Counted from the first letter of the stretch, positions 9,640 through 18,174 are shown. The stretch is 64,000 nt of DNA from Anaerolineaceae bacterium UBA5211 (GCA_002412595.1 DHVJ01000050.1:214-64213), one strand, 5' to 3'. Notes: generated by a model not told the origin, from the sequence alone. Made by a program: numbers and translations.

Positions 9640-11568
9640 CTATTCTCCTGAAATTTCTTGTGTAGGTAAGATAACTTTAAAGATGGTCCCGCCGGGATAA
9701 GTTTCCAACTCAATGAGGCCTTTATGCGCCTCAACCATGCGTTTCGTAATTGCCAACCCCAGGCCGGTACCTTTGGGCTTTCCGGTTACAAATGGTTCAA
9801 ATATTTTTTCTTGAATTTCTGGAGGAATACCCGGTCCTGTATCTGAGATACTTACATCCAAAAAACGTTCGTCCGTTTCATTGGGCGCGATCTGCACAGA
9901 GATAACACCGCCTTCCGGTTTAATCGCGTCGTACGCATTGGTGATAATGTTGATGAACACCTGCTCCAATGAGCGCTGGTCGGCATATACGTTACGCATT
10001 TCCGTCTTGCAAGTCACCATAGCTGAGACGTTAGCGCGCGTAAACTTGGTATTCATTGAACTAAAAATACGCCGGATCAATAGTTCAACATTGATATCCT
10101 TGAAATTCTCAACTTTTTGGCGGGAATAAGACAACACAGATTCCATCAGATCGTTGATACGGAAACAATCATCCATCATTTGGTTAATTGTTTCCAACGC
10201 TGGGTCTTGTGGATCAGCTTTCTTCTTCATGATCTGCAGACCGCTGACAAAACTATGGATGGGATTGCGGACTTCATGCGCAAAGTCGGCTATCACTTCC
10301 CCCAGAGCTGCCTTGTTTTCATATTGCTGGATTTTTTGTTCTGCCTCGACCTGGATGGTTGCGTCTTTCAGGATCAGCAGTCTCCTTCCTGCGCCTTTTC
10401 GCTCCAACGGTACAATTTTATAGAATACCGGTTTCCGGCTGCCTTCGCGGTCGTAAATTACAGTCGGATTGAGGTTAAAAGCCTGTTCGGAGAGATCTTC
10501 TTGTGCTAATTTATCAGCCAACTCTGAATTTTCAAAAATCACTGCGGCTTTTTGGTTGAGTAATTCAATTGGGGTATATTTTAATAATTGCGCACTATTT
10601 TGATTGATATCAATAATAATATTTTCCTTATTGATTAAAATAGCACTGTCCCCGGCATTCTCATAATATTGAGCATACTGGTCATTTTCCAGGCCAAGTA
10701 CTGCATTTTTAGCACCCACGATTTCCTGAATTTGTTGGTTTTTGAACAAGATATTAGCCCACTCCGCATAAATTTGCAGGAGGAGCAGCCAATCTTCACC
10801 GGGCCGCATATTTTCCCATGCCAATACCAATAACCCGCTTGTGTCATTATTTACTGTCACTGGCAGGGTAATAATGGACATCAGATTATTCAATCGTCCA
10901 GCGCGGTGTATCTCTGACAACACGCGCTTGCCGGGTTCCCAAAAATCGATTTGTCCCAAGCGGTTCATTTCGATAGCTGGCAAACTTTGCGGGAAAAGCT
11001 TATCTTCACCCTGAATTTTTAGTGCTTGATCCCGCTCCGATTCAAGCATATAAAATGTACATGTCTTGGAAAGAAAGACATTCCGACCCGTCTGCGTAAT
11101 TTTTTGGGTCAGCGTTTCCAATGAAATATCAGAGAAAGTTTCATTGATTTTGAGCAATCCTTCCAACATTCGCATGGCCAGGGATTCCGGCCGGGTTTCC
11201 TTATCCTCAATTTCTTGAATGATTAATAAAACTAGTTGGTCGTTTTGATTGACAAAAGAAGCATTGACGAGCGTTTGGATGGGATTTTTATTCTTGCGGA
11301 TCAGGCTCCACTGCAGTGCATTGCCATCCTTGATCTTTTCCGGCTCCACATCCACTAACACACGTTCCAAACCGGCATGGTAAAGCTCATCTGTTCCGAA
11401 ACCGGTTAGTTGGGTGTATTGGTAATTAACCGCAATTACTCGTTTTTCAGACAGCTGGATTAATATTGCCGCATTGGAAATTTGGTCCAGCAGAATGCGG
11501 AAATCTTCAGAATCCATATGAAATTCTGATGAGTCATTGGGGGACCGCGAGAAAGGATTGTTCAACAT
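9640..11568 (-). CDS. Soluble PAS-GAF-PAS sensor histidine kinase
   Basis: 642 residues with no transmembrane segment. Domains in order: PAS (about 20-125), GAF-like (about 135-275), PAS (about 295-405), HisKA dimerisation domain with phospho-acceptor His431 in DFAHEVRNPIHS, and HATPase. The ATPase shows an N box NIITNAYDAI, G1 DTGPGIPPE and G2 GTGLGLAI. This NtrB-like layout implies sensing of an intracellular signal and phosphotransfer to the adjacent NtrC-type regulator. The start codon ATG shares one base with the rpoN stop (TAATG), so the genes are translationally coupled. The ligand of the PAS/GAF domains cannot be told from sequence. Confidence 0.92.
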   Translation of the reverse strand: MLNNPFSRSPNDSSEFHMDSEDFRILLDQISNAAILIQLSEKRVIAVNYQYTQLTGFGTDELYHAGLERVLVDVEPEKIKDGNALQWSLIRKNKNPIQTLVNASFVNQNDQLVLLIIQEIEDKETRPESLAMRMLEGLLKINETFSDISLETLTQKITQTGRNVFLSKTCTFYMLESERDQALKIQGEDKLFPQSLPAIEMNRLGQIDFWEPGKRVLSEIHRAGRLNNLMSIITLPVTVNNDTSGLLVLAWENMRPGEDWLLLLQIYAEWANILFKNQQIQEIVGAKNAVLGLENDQYAQYYENAGDSAILINKENIIIDINQNSAQLLKYTPIELLNQKAAVIFENSELADKLAQEDLSEQAFNLNPTVIYDREGSRKPVFYKIVPLERKGAGRRLLILKDATIQVEAEQKIQQYENKAALGEVIADFAHEVRNPIHSFVSGLQIMKKKADPQDPALETINQMMDDCFRINDLMESVLSYSRQKVENFKDINVELLIRRIFSSMNTKFTRANVSAMVTCKTEMRNVYADQRSLEQVFINIITNAYDAIKPEGGVISVQIAPNETDERFLDVSISDTGPGIPPEIQEKIFEPFVTGKPKGTGLGLAITKRMVEAHKGLIELETYPGGTIFKVILPTQEISGE

Positions 11569-12983
11569 TAATCCTTTTTATCTTTTTTGCGGAGATGTGT
11601 CGGAAGGATACCTTCCATGGAACGATATTTCGCAACTGTTCTGCGAGCCAGCTCATAGCCTTCTTTTTTTAGAAGAACAACCAAGTCCGAATCACTGAGC
11701 GGTTTATCCGGATTTTCTGCTTCAATAATCTCGCGCATGGTAGTTCTCACACCCAGGCTTTTATCAAAGAAAACATTCATGGGAACGATCTGGCCGCTGG
11801 GAAGTTGCACTGATTTGTTGGACACGGCTCTGGAAATGGTCGATTCGTGCACTTCCAATTCCCTGGAAATTTCGGCGCGTGTGACCGGACGCAGATATTT
11901 ATCTCCCTCATCAATAAAGTCTTTTTGCAAATTCACAATCTTTTCCATTAACCGCTGCATGGTATTGTTGCGTTGTTGGATGCATTTAATCAATAAGTTA
12001 GCTTTTTCGTAATCGGTTTTCAGATCTTCCTTGGTTTCATCGGAAGATTGTTTAATCGCTTGCTTATAAAGCGGGTTGATATCCAACGTCCCATAGGAGG
12101 GTGTGATGATCTCGACCATCAAAGGCATATCTGGATCGTGGTTCATGTGGTTGATGATGACATCCGGGCTGGTGTAAACCTGGCCTTTGTCTTCGCCGGG
12201 CATGCGAAAGCTGCCCCAATGGGCTCTGGCTGGGAATGGGTATAAATTCTTGCTGATGAAATCAATCGCTTTTTCAGCTTCGCTGCTGGTGATTCCCACC
12301 GATTTAGCAATTTGTGGAAATTGCTTCTTTGAAAGCACCCCTAAGCCACTTTGGATCACCTCAAAATAATATTGCGGTACCTTGCGGGATTCGCTGATCA
12401 ATTCCATTTGGATGACCAGTGCTTCTTCAGGTGAACTGGACCCCACCCCCACCGGCTCAGCATGTTGGATCATGTTCTTGACATGTTCTACCCGGGATAA
12501 TGGAACATGATAATAACTTGCAATTTCAACCAGGTTTTCATGCAGGAATCCATCTTCGTCCACCTGATTGAGGATATAGGCCGCAATGATGCGATCTTCC
12601 GGTTCAAGGTCAATAGCAATTTGCCGCAGAATAAATTCTGCCAAACTAACCTCATCCGTATTAGTGATTTCATCGGAAAAATATTCCTCATCGGTTGAGG
12701 ATTTAGAATATGTAAATTCATTCCGCGGCGATAGGAAAACAATGGCCTCATCCGAACCCGGATTTTTGGGTTTGCTGCATACCGGACACACCTGGTTGCT
12801 GGTCAGAAGACGCCCACATCCGGGACAGCGTCTCTCTTCCTTTATCACCAAAGCCGGATTTTCAGCCATGGAGCGGTTTATTTCCTGATTAAGCTCATCC
12901 ACATTCATGCTTAAAAGCGTCATGGTTTGCGCTAGATGAGCGGTGGTTTGCGGTTGGATTTTATGGAATTGTCGTTGATACAT
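11568..12983 (-). CDS. rpoN: RNA polymerase sigma-54 factor with zinc-ribbon insertion
   Basis: 471 residues. The N-terminal activator-interaction region (about 10-48: TAHLAQTMTLLSMNVDELNQ and ENPAL) is followed by an unusual CPGC...CPVC segment, with Cys53, 56, 66 and 69. After that come the core-binding region, a helix-turn-helix (ISRELEVHESTISRAV) and the RpoN box ARRTVAKYR that reads the -24 element. It begins a minus-strand cluster with its kinase, activator and a matching promoter, so it may serve mainly this island. Region I is less glutamine-rich than in proteobacterial RpoN. The Cys4 motif is not a standard part of the family. Confidence 0.94.
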   Translation of the reverse strand: MYQRQFHKIQPQTTAHLAQTMTLLSMNVDELNQEINRSMAENPALVIKEERRCPGCGRLLTSNQVCPVCSKPKNPGSDEAIVFLSPRNEFTYSKSSTDEEYFSDEITNTDEVSLAEFILRQIAIDLEPEDRIIAAYILNQVDEDGFLHENLVEIASYYHVPLSRVEHVKNMIQHAEPVGVGSSSPEEALVIQMELISESRKVPQYYFEVIQSGLGVLSKKQFPQIAKSVGITSSEAEKAIDFISKNLYPFPARAHWGSFRMPGEDKGQVYTSPDVIINHMNHDPDMPLMVEIITPSYGTLDINPLYKQAIKQSSDETKEDLKTDYEKANLLIKCIQQRNNTMQRLMEKIVNLQKDFIDEGDKYLRPVTRAEISRELEVHESTISRAVSNKSVQLPSGQIVPMNVFFDKSLGVRTTMREIIEAENPDKPLSDSDLVVLLKKEGYELARRTVAKYRSMEGILPTHLRKKDKKD

Positions 12984-13079
12984 GTCTTTTTCCTGATGTT
13001 TAGTATAGCGTGAATGCAGGTCATAGGCAATATTTATGCCAAAATGAAATCGGAATGATAAAATCGAGCTATATAAATT

Positions 13080-14441
13080 ATGAATGAATTAATCATCATC
13101 GGCGGCGGTTTGGCCGGCAGCGAAGCTGCCTGGCAGGCAGCCAAACGCGGTTTTTCGGTGCGTCTGTTTGAAATGAGGCCGAATAAGTCAACTCCGGCCC
13201 ATCAAACGTCACATTTGGCAGAAATAGTTTGTTCCAATTCCCTGGGTTCCCTGCTGCTTTCACGACCTTCTGGATTGTTAATAACCGAGCTGCAAAGACT
13301 CGATTCCCTATTGATCAAATGTGCGTTGGAAAGCCAGATTCCAGCCGGCAAAGCCTTGGCAGTGGATCGGAAATCTTTTTCCAGCGCGGTTCAAGAACAT
13401 TTGCAGAATATGCCCAATATCGAAATTGTACGCAAAGAGGTCAAAAAACTGCCGAAGTCGCCCGCGATTTTGGCTTCCGGCCCCTTGACCTCTGCGGCTC
13501 TCGCAAAATCATTGAGCCGTTTCACCCGCCAGGACAATCTGTTTTTCTATGATGCCGTGGCTCCCATTGTCCAGGCAGATTCAATTAACATGAATATTGC
13601 CTACTGGGGTTCCCGCTACGGCAAAGGTGCCAAATCCGGTGGTGATTACATCAATTGTCCCTTCAATATGCTGGCCGAATACGAACATTTCGTCAATGAA
13701 CTGCTATTGGCTGAGAAAGTAACCCTAAAAGATTTTGAAAAGGATATCCATTCCGGTGTGCGCGGCGGTAAAGGAAAATTCTTTGAAGCCTGTCTGCCAA
13801 TTGAAGTGATGGCCGAACGTGGAATGAAAACGCTGGCGTTTGGCCCCTTGCGACCGGTTGGGCTGCGCAACCCGCATACCGACAGCCGGCCGCAGGCTGT
13901 GGTGCAGCTGCGCCAGGATAACCAGGCTGCCACCTTGTTCAATTTAGTCGGTTTTCAAACCAACCTGACTTATGCGGAACAAAAACGTATCTTTCGCTTA
14001 ATACCCGGTTTAGAGCAGGCTGAATTTGTACGCTTCGGTCAAATGCACCGCAATACCTATCTTTATGCGCCAGCCATCCTGCAGCCGAACCTGCAAAGCT
14101 GTATAAATCCCAATTTATTCATGGCTGGCCAGATCACAGGGGTTGAGGGCTACCTGGCTAACATTGCCACCGGTATGCTAGCCGGTATCAACGCTGCTCG
14201 TTATCTAAAAGACGAACCACAGCTCACCCTGCCGCCCACTTCTATGCTGGGAGCTTTGTGCACATACATCACCACTCCCAACCCGCACAGTTTCCAACCT
14301 ATGAAGGCCAATTTCAATTTACTTCCGCCGCTGGAAAATCTCGTCAAGAATAAAGAAGAGCGCTTCCTGGCTCTCTCCAATCGAGGTTTACAAGACTTAT
14401 CTGCTTACTTACGAGAACAAAATGAACCAGAAACTATTTAG
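13080..14441 (+). CDS. trmFO: Folate/FAD-dependent tRNA m5U54 methyltransferase TrmFO
   Basis: 453 residues, normal for the family. The N-terminal FAD-binding motif GGGLAGSEAAW (8-18) is followed by the TrmFO signature FEMRP..STPAHQT..LAEIVCSNSLGS, including Cys51. The C-terminal half has LFMAGQITGVEGYLANIATG, a second flavin contact. The enzyme methylates U54 in the T loop of tRNA using methylenetetrahydrofolate. It is transcribed divergently from rpoN across a 96-nt gap. Its end overlaps the next gene by 20 nt. Confidence 0.95.
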   Translation: MNELIIIGGGLAGSEAAWQAAKRGFSVRLFEMRPNKSTPAHQTSHLAEIVCSNSLGSLLLSRPSGLLITELQRLDSLLIKCALESQIPAGKALAVDRKSFSSAVQEHLQNMPNIEIVRKEVKKLPKSPAILASGPLTSAALAKSLSRFTRQDNLFFYDAVAPIVQADSINMNIAYWGSRYGKGAKSGGDYINCPFNMLAEYEHFVNELLLAEKVTLKDFEKDIHSGVRGGKGKFFEACLPIEVMAERGMKTLAFGPLRPVGLRNPHTDSRPQAVVQLRQDNQAATLFNLVGFQTNLTYAEQKRIFRLIPGLEQAEFVRFGQMHRNTYLYAPAILQPNLQSCINPNLFMAGQITGVEGYLANIATGMLAGINAARYLKDEPQLTLPPTSMLGALCTYITTPNPHSFQPMKANFNLLPPLENLVKNKEERFLALSNRGLQDLSAYLREQNEPETI

Positions 14442-15306
14442 ATACCCGATTATCATTTTCTTAGCAGTTCTTTATATCTCGACCAGCTGCCAATCAACGT
14501 CCGTACCGGTCTCCTCCGCTGATTTTGACGGCGAGCAGGCTTATAGCTATGCCGAAACCCTAATGGATTTTGGCCCGCGCATACCCGAAAGCAGTGCTTC
14601 TGCAAATACGGCTGAATACATCCGCGCAGAATTGGAGCAATATGGCTGGCAGGTGGATTTTCAGCCGTTCAATCACGCAGGCGTAGAAATGAACAACCTG
14701 TTTGCCTATCAAAATTCTGACGCGCCGGATGTCATTATCGGCGCGCATTACGATACCCGCCAGATCAGCGACCAGGAAAGCGATCCTGCTTTGCAGGCGC
14801 TGCCAGTTCCCGGTGCCAATGACGGCACATCCGGTACTGCTGTCCTGATGGAACTGGCTCGTGCGCTACAAGGATACGACAGCCGCGTTTGGCTGGTATT
14901 CTTTGACGGCGAAGACCAGGGCCGTATCAATGATTGGGAGTGGAGTATCGGCGCGCAGTATTTTGCGGACAATCTGGTAAGAACGCCAAAGGCCGTGGTT
15001 GTCATTGATATGATTGGTGACAAGGACCTCGATATCTATCGAGAAAAACAATCCGATCAAGCATTATGCGATCAGATTTGGAATAGTGCGGACCAGTTGG
15101 GGTTGAGCACTAATTTCATCAATCAGGAGAAATACGCCATGCTGGACGACCATTTACCATTTATTAAACTAGGTATCCCGTCTTGTCTTCTGATTGACTT
15201 TGATTACCCCTATTGGCATACCCAATCCGATACATTGGAAAACATCTCAGCGCAAAGTCTTGATACCGTCGGGGATGTGCTGCTGCACTGGCTCCAGAAC
15301 AACTAG
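14422..15306 (+). CDS. Secreted/lipoprotein M28-family peptidase (glutaminyl-cyclase-like)
   Basis: 294 residues with an N-terminal hydrophobic segment ending in STSC, which resembles a lipobox, so it is probably exported and perhaps lipid-anchored. The di-zinc ligands of family M28 are all visible in order: His in GAHYDT, Asp in NDGTSG, Glu in FFDGED, Asp in DMIGD and His in YWHTQSDT. The DHLPF...GIPSCLLIDFDYPYWHT layout is like glutaminyl-peptide cyclotransferases, but an aminopeptidase role is equally possible. It overlaps trmFO by 20 nt, suggesting co-translation without functional connection. Confidence 0.82.
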   Translation: MNQKLFRYPIIIFLAVLYISTSCQSTSVPVSSADFDGEQAYSYAETLMDFGPRIPESSASANTAEYIRAELEQYGWQVDFQPFNHAGVEMNNLFAYQNSDAPDVIIGAHYDTRQISDQESDPALQALPVPGANDGTSGTAVLMELARALQGYDSRVWLVFFDGEDQGRINDWEWSIGAQYFADNLVRTPKAVVVIDMIGDKDLDIYREKQSDQALCDQIWNSADQLGLSTNFINQEKYAMLDDHLPFIKLGIPSCLLIDFDYPYWHTQSDTLENISAQSLDTVGDVLLHWLQNN

Positions 15307-15319
15307 TCTCAATTAAATT

Positions 15320-15349
15320 GCAAAACCCCCGGGGAATCGGGGGTTTTGC
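15320..15349. terminator. Bidirectional Rho-independent terminator
   Basis: An 11-bp perfect stem, GCAAAACCCCC pairing with GGGGGTTTTGC, lies between the convergent M28 peptidase and sortase-like genes. The T-rich arm is present on both strands. Confidence 0.75.
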
Positions 15350-15381
15350 GTGGGAAGATGATGAAGTAGGATTGCGAATTA

Positions 15382-16074
15382 TTAAACGACCGGCTCTGCA
15401 ATCAGGAATAATCTGCCCCATGAATCTTCAGAACCGACCTGGATACAAGTTTGCAAAGTCAAATGCGAACTGCCTGCATATACACGCTTAAATAACTGTG
15501 ATGCACTCAATGTTTCACCGCTGTCTAGGTCAACAAACGAACTGGTCGCGGATTTAGGTGAAAGGGCTTGATAATGCAGCACTTCCACAATCTGATAAGT
15601 CTGAGTGCTGCCGTCGCCATAAACAACCTGGATAAGGTCATCAGCTTCCAGTGTGAAGAAAGCCTGTCCGGCCAGGTAGTTATGTGCCAAGATACCGGTC
15701 ACGCCATATTGTCTGGCCATGGCAAATTCTGTTACGACATCTTGTTGTGAAGATACAAAACCTGGCTGTCCGGAAGGTTGCTGAACAACTGGGAATTCCA
15801 TGCTATTTTCCGCATAAATGCCGCGCACAACACCGGCTTGTCCATCGGAAACGGATTCTACGAATTTTTGCAAAGCAACGGAGCTGCCAGAATCGCCCGA
15901 AGATACTGCGGCCTGGTCAGAATCCTGAACATAGGCAATCGGGTCGGAAATCAGATCATCGATCTGAACATTTCCACCGGTTATTGGAATAGCACCTATG
16001 CCAGTTATGCTAAACTGGATCATTAGTGCAGTAATTATTAGTGTTTTGAAAAATGTATTTAAAGCTCTCATCAT
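15382..16074 (-). CDS. Sortase-like exported cysteine transpeptidase
   Basis: 230 residues. The N-terminal hydrophobic segment (about 8-30) is a signal anchor. The C-terminal domain has the sortase catalytic set in order: His131 in ILAHN, Cys210 in LTLQTC (the TLxTC motif) and Arg221 in SWGRLF. It therefore probably attaches surface proteins or acts as a sortase-fold transpeptidase outside the membrane. No LPxTG-type substrate is encoded nearby. The gene stands alone behind two c-di-GMP-I riboswitches, so its expression should follow the cellular c-di-GMP level. Confidence 0.8.
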   Translation of the reverse strand: MMRALNTFFKTLIITALMIQFSITGIGAIPITGGNVQIDDLISDPIAYVQDSDQAAVSSGDSGSSVALQKFVESVSDGQAGVVRGIYAENSMEFPVVQQPSGQPGFVSSQQDVVTEFAMARQYGVTGILAHNYLAGQAFFTLEADDLIQVVYGDGSTQTYQIVEVLHYQALSPKSATSSFVDLDSGETLSASQLFKRVYAGSSHLTLQTCIQVGSEDSWGRLFLIAEPVV

Positions 16075-16119
16075 CTTATTTCCACTGACAAGAGCCTCCC
16101 CCAGGCGAGCGTTCGCTTT

Positions 16120-16140
16120 AAAATCAAGCGTTAGCTTGTT
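16120..16140 (-). terminator. Short hairpin with T-run after proximal riboswitch
   Basis: The minus strand reads CAAGC-TAAC-GCTTG followed by ATTTT, just downstream of the proximal riboswitch and before the sortase-like gene. The stem is only 5 bp, so termination would be weak; it may be part of the expression platform. Confidence 0.35.
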
Positions 16141-16142
16141 AC

Positions 16143-16232
16143 GTTTTCGGAAGCCTGGCAGTCATAACTCCTCGTGAGTTTTAGACCCATAGCTTTGCGC
16201 CGCCAGTTTTCACTGGGTTAGCCCTTGTCGAA
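16143..16232 (-). ncRNA. c-di-GMP-I (GEMM) riboswitch, proximal copy
   Basis: The minus strand carries the GEMM-I core: CCAGTGAAAACTGG (P2 with a GAAA-type loop), then GCGCAAAGC-TATGGGTCTAA, a variable hairpin (AACTCACGAGGAGTT) and TGACTGCCAGGC. This is nearly identical to the distal copy over about 60 nt. The junction before GCAAAG reads GGCGGC instead of GGGGAC, so this copy is slightly divergent. It lies about 70 nt upstream of the sortase-like start codon. Confidence 0.85.
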
Positions 16233-16257
16233 CGTACTAATCTGTTAATTTTCAATT

Positions 16258-16296
16258 AAACAAAAAACGGACACAGCCAGAGGCAAAGTCCGTTAA
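16258..16296 (-). terminator. Intrinsic terminator between the tandem riboswitches
   Basis: On the minus strand AACGGAC pairs with GTCCGTT and is followed by a run of T (16262-16265 and beyond). It immediately follows the distal riboswitch, so it is the likely expression platform of that copy. Confidence 0.7.
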
Positions 16297-16301
16297 AAAC
16301 A

Positions 16302-16400
16302 AAAGACTTCGGCGGCCTGGCAGTCATAACTCCTCGTGAGTTTTAGACCCATAGCTTTGCGTCCCCAGTTTTCACTGGGTTTACCTTTTCGTGTCGCTTT
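16302..16400 (-). ncRNA. c-di-GMP-I (GEMM) riboswitch, distal copy
   Basis: The minus strand reads AAGGTAAACCCAGTGAAAAC, then TGGGGACGCAAAGCTATGG, GTCTAA, a small variable hairpin and ATGACTGCCAGGCCGCCG. This matches the GEMM-I consensus closely: tetraloop, GACGCAAAGC receptor, and CCAGG-GCCG 3' arm. A G is kept where c-di-GMP-type members have the ligand-pairing G, which favours c-di-GMP over cGAMP. It is followed by a terminator and the second copy. Confidence 0.9.
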
Positions 16401-16502
16401 TATAATGTTCTGATCCAAATTTAGCACAGATTATAATGACTGTCAATCAAAATTTATTGGAGAAATATAAGAACTCATTAATGCCTATAATGAATAAACC
16501 AT

Positions 16503-17840
16503 ATGAAAAATAATACGTTCAGTACACAAATGAAGAAAGAACGCGCTTTCTTGGTTGGCGTTGAATTCAGCCAACATCTCAATGCGCTTTCTATTGAAGA
16601 TTCTCTGGAAGAATTAACTTTACTGGCGACAACCGCCGGTTTGAAGGTTGTCGGTTCAGATTACCAAAAATTATCAACTCCCAATCCTTCAACTTTAATT
16701 GGCAGTGGCAAAGTGCAGGAAGTTAAAGCGGTTGCTGAAAGTCTGCATGCGGATATCATTCTATTTGATGAAGAACTCTCTCCCAGACATTTCCGGGAGT
16801 TGGAAGAAGCTTTCGGCGTAAATATCCGCGTGATCGACCGCACCACCCTGATTCTCGATATTTTCGCCCAGCATGCCCAGACACGTGAAGGAAAGTTGCA
16901 GGTTGAATTAGCACAGTATGAATATTTACTTCCGCGTCTGACGCGCGCCTGGACACATCTGGCTCGCCAGGCAGGCGGCGGCGGCGGACGGTCCGGCGGC
17001 GTAGGTGGTGTAGGATTGCGCGGTCCGGGTGAAACACAGTTGGAAGTTGACCGCCGAAAAATTCGCGACAAGATCACCCATTTGAAAGTTGACATTGAAA
17101 AAGTACGCCAACACCGCCAGCGCTATCGCGCCAATCGCAAACGCTCCCTAATCCCGGTGGTTACACTGGTTGGATATACAAATGCCGGTAAATCCACTTT
17201 ATTGAATAACCTGACTCACGCAGATGTTTATGTAGCTGACCAGCTTTTTGCCACACTTGATCCGACCACCCGCCGGCTTGAGTTGTCTGGTGGAAACGCA
17301 TTGCTGTTGACCGATACGGTTGGATTTATTCAAAAACTACCCACGAATTTAGTGGCAGCGTTTCGCGCAACGCTGGAGGAAATATCCGATTCTGATTTAC
17401 TGCTGCATGTGGTGGATATCACCCACCCCAATGCCATCCAGCAATGGCGCTCCGTATTGGATACTTTGAAAGAAATTGAAGCTGACCATATCCCTATGCT
17501 TACTGTTCTGAATAAAATTGATAAAGCTGGCGATGTTGATGAAATTAAAAAACAATATCCTGAATTTGGGGACGCGGTTATGATTTCAGCTAAAAACGGG
17601 ATCGGGATTGACCAATTATTGATACGGATTAGAAAAGAGTTGTTTGAGACATTTATTCCCGTCTCCTTATCCATACCATATAAAAACGGCGATTTAATTT
17701 CCTTGTTCCATGAGTTTGGGAAAATTGAAAAGATCGATCACAATGTGGGATCGGTCAAGATTACCGGCAGCATACCCGGTCGCTTAATGGCTGAGTTTGA
17801 AAAGTTTAATCAACAACAAAAAAGCCGAGACATTGAATAG
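16503..17840 (+). CDS. hflX: GTPase HflX
   Basis: 445 residues. The N-terminal HflX domain has the LIGSGKVQE motif, and a glycine-rich linker (GGGGGRSGGVGGVGLRGPGETQLE) precedes a coiled-coil. The G domain has G1 GYTNAGKST, G3 DTVGF and G4 NKID. HflX is a ribosome-associated GTPase that splits stalled 70S ribosomes under stress. It is divergent from the sortase-like gene. A TATAAT at 16487-16492 lies so close to the ATG that the mRNA may be leaderless; no ribosome-binding site is visible. Confidence 0.95.
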   Translation: MKNNTFSTQMKKERAFLVGVEFSQHLNALSIEDSLEELTLLATTAGLKVVGSDYQKLSTPNPSTLIGSGKVQEVKAVAESLHADIILFDEELSPRHFRELEEAFGVNIRVIDRTTLILDIFAQHAQTREGKLQVELAQYEYLLPRLTRAWTHLARQAGGGGGRSGGVGGVGLRGPGETQLEVDRRKIRDKITHLKVDIEKVRQHRQRYRANRKRSLIPVVTLVGYTNAGKSTLLNNLTHADVYVADQLFATLDPTTRRLELSGGNALLLTDTVGFIQKLPTNLVAAFRATLEEISDSDLLLHVVDITHPNAIQQWRSVLDTLKEIEADHIPMLTVLNKIDKAGDVDEIKKQYPEFGDAVMISAKNGIGIDQLLIRIRKELFETFIPVSLSIPYKNGDLISLFHEFGKIEKIDHNVGSVKITGSIPGRLMAEFEKFNQQQKSRDIE

Positions 17841-17860
17841 TCTCGGCTCTTTCGATTTTT
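17822..17860. terminator. Bidirectional Rho-independent terminator
   Basis: AGCCGAGAC and GTCTCGGCT form a 9-bp or longer stem spanning the hflX stop codon. A T-run follows on the plus strand and an A-run precedes it, so it can serve both hflX and the convergent rpmF. Confidence 0.88.
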
Positions 17861-17874
17861 AATTGACAAAATAT

Positions 17875-18066
17875 TTAATCTTCGTGCTTATCGACGGAAA
17901 CGACTTCACGGCCCTTATAGAAACCGCAATTGGGGCAAACAGTGTGCGGCAACCGCATCTCACCGCAGTTATTGCAAGTGACGAGATTACGGGCAGTTAA
18001 CGCATCATGCGCACGTCGGCGGTCTCGGCGTCCCTTGGATAATTTTCTTTTTGGTAAAGGTGTCAT
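17875..18066 (-). CDS. rpmF: 50S ribosomal protein L32
   Basis: 63 residues. It starts MTPLPKRKLSKGRRDRRR, the standard L32 beginning, and has a zinc-binding CxxC...CxxC pair (CNNCGEMRLPHTVCPNC). This is the zinc-containing form of a structural protein of the large subunit. The usual partner yceD (DUF177) is not next to it. A strong sigma-70-type promoter lies 45-73 nt upstream on the same strand. Confidence 0.97.
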   Translation of the reverse strand: MTPLPKRKLSKGRRDRRRAHDALTARNLVTCNNCGEMRLPHTVCPNCGFYKGREVVSVDKHED

Positions 18067-18110
18067 CTTTATATTCCTTAATAATTTCTACTAGTTTACA
18101 CAGATTTGCT

Positions 18111-18139
18111 ATTATAGAAGACGGATGTTTTTCTGTCAA
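18111..18139 (-). promoter_or_regulatory. Housekeeping promoter of rpmF
   Basis: On the minus strand TTGACA (18139-18134) and TATAAT (18116-18111) are separated by exactly 17 nt, a consensus match at all 12 positions. Confidence 0.85.
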
Positions 18140-18174
18140 GACAGTAGTAATTTTATTTTAAATGAGAAATTAAA

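Noticed and set aside
16141..16390. Two long direct repeats about 170 nt apart, first considered as CRISPR repeats or insertion-site duplications
   Set aside because: Both copies fold to the GEMM-I consensus and sit in the leader of one gene, so tandem riboswitches explain them fully.
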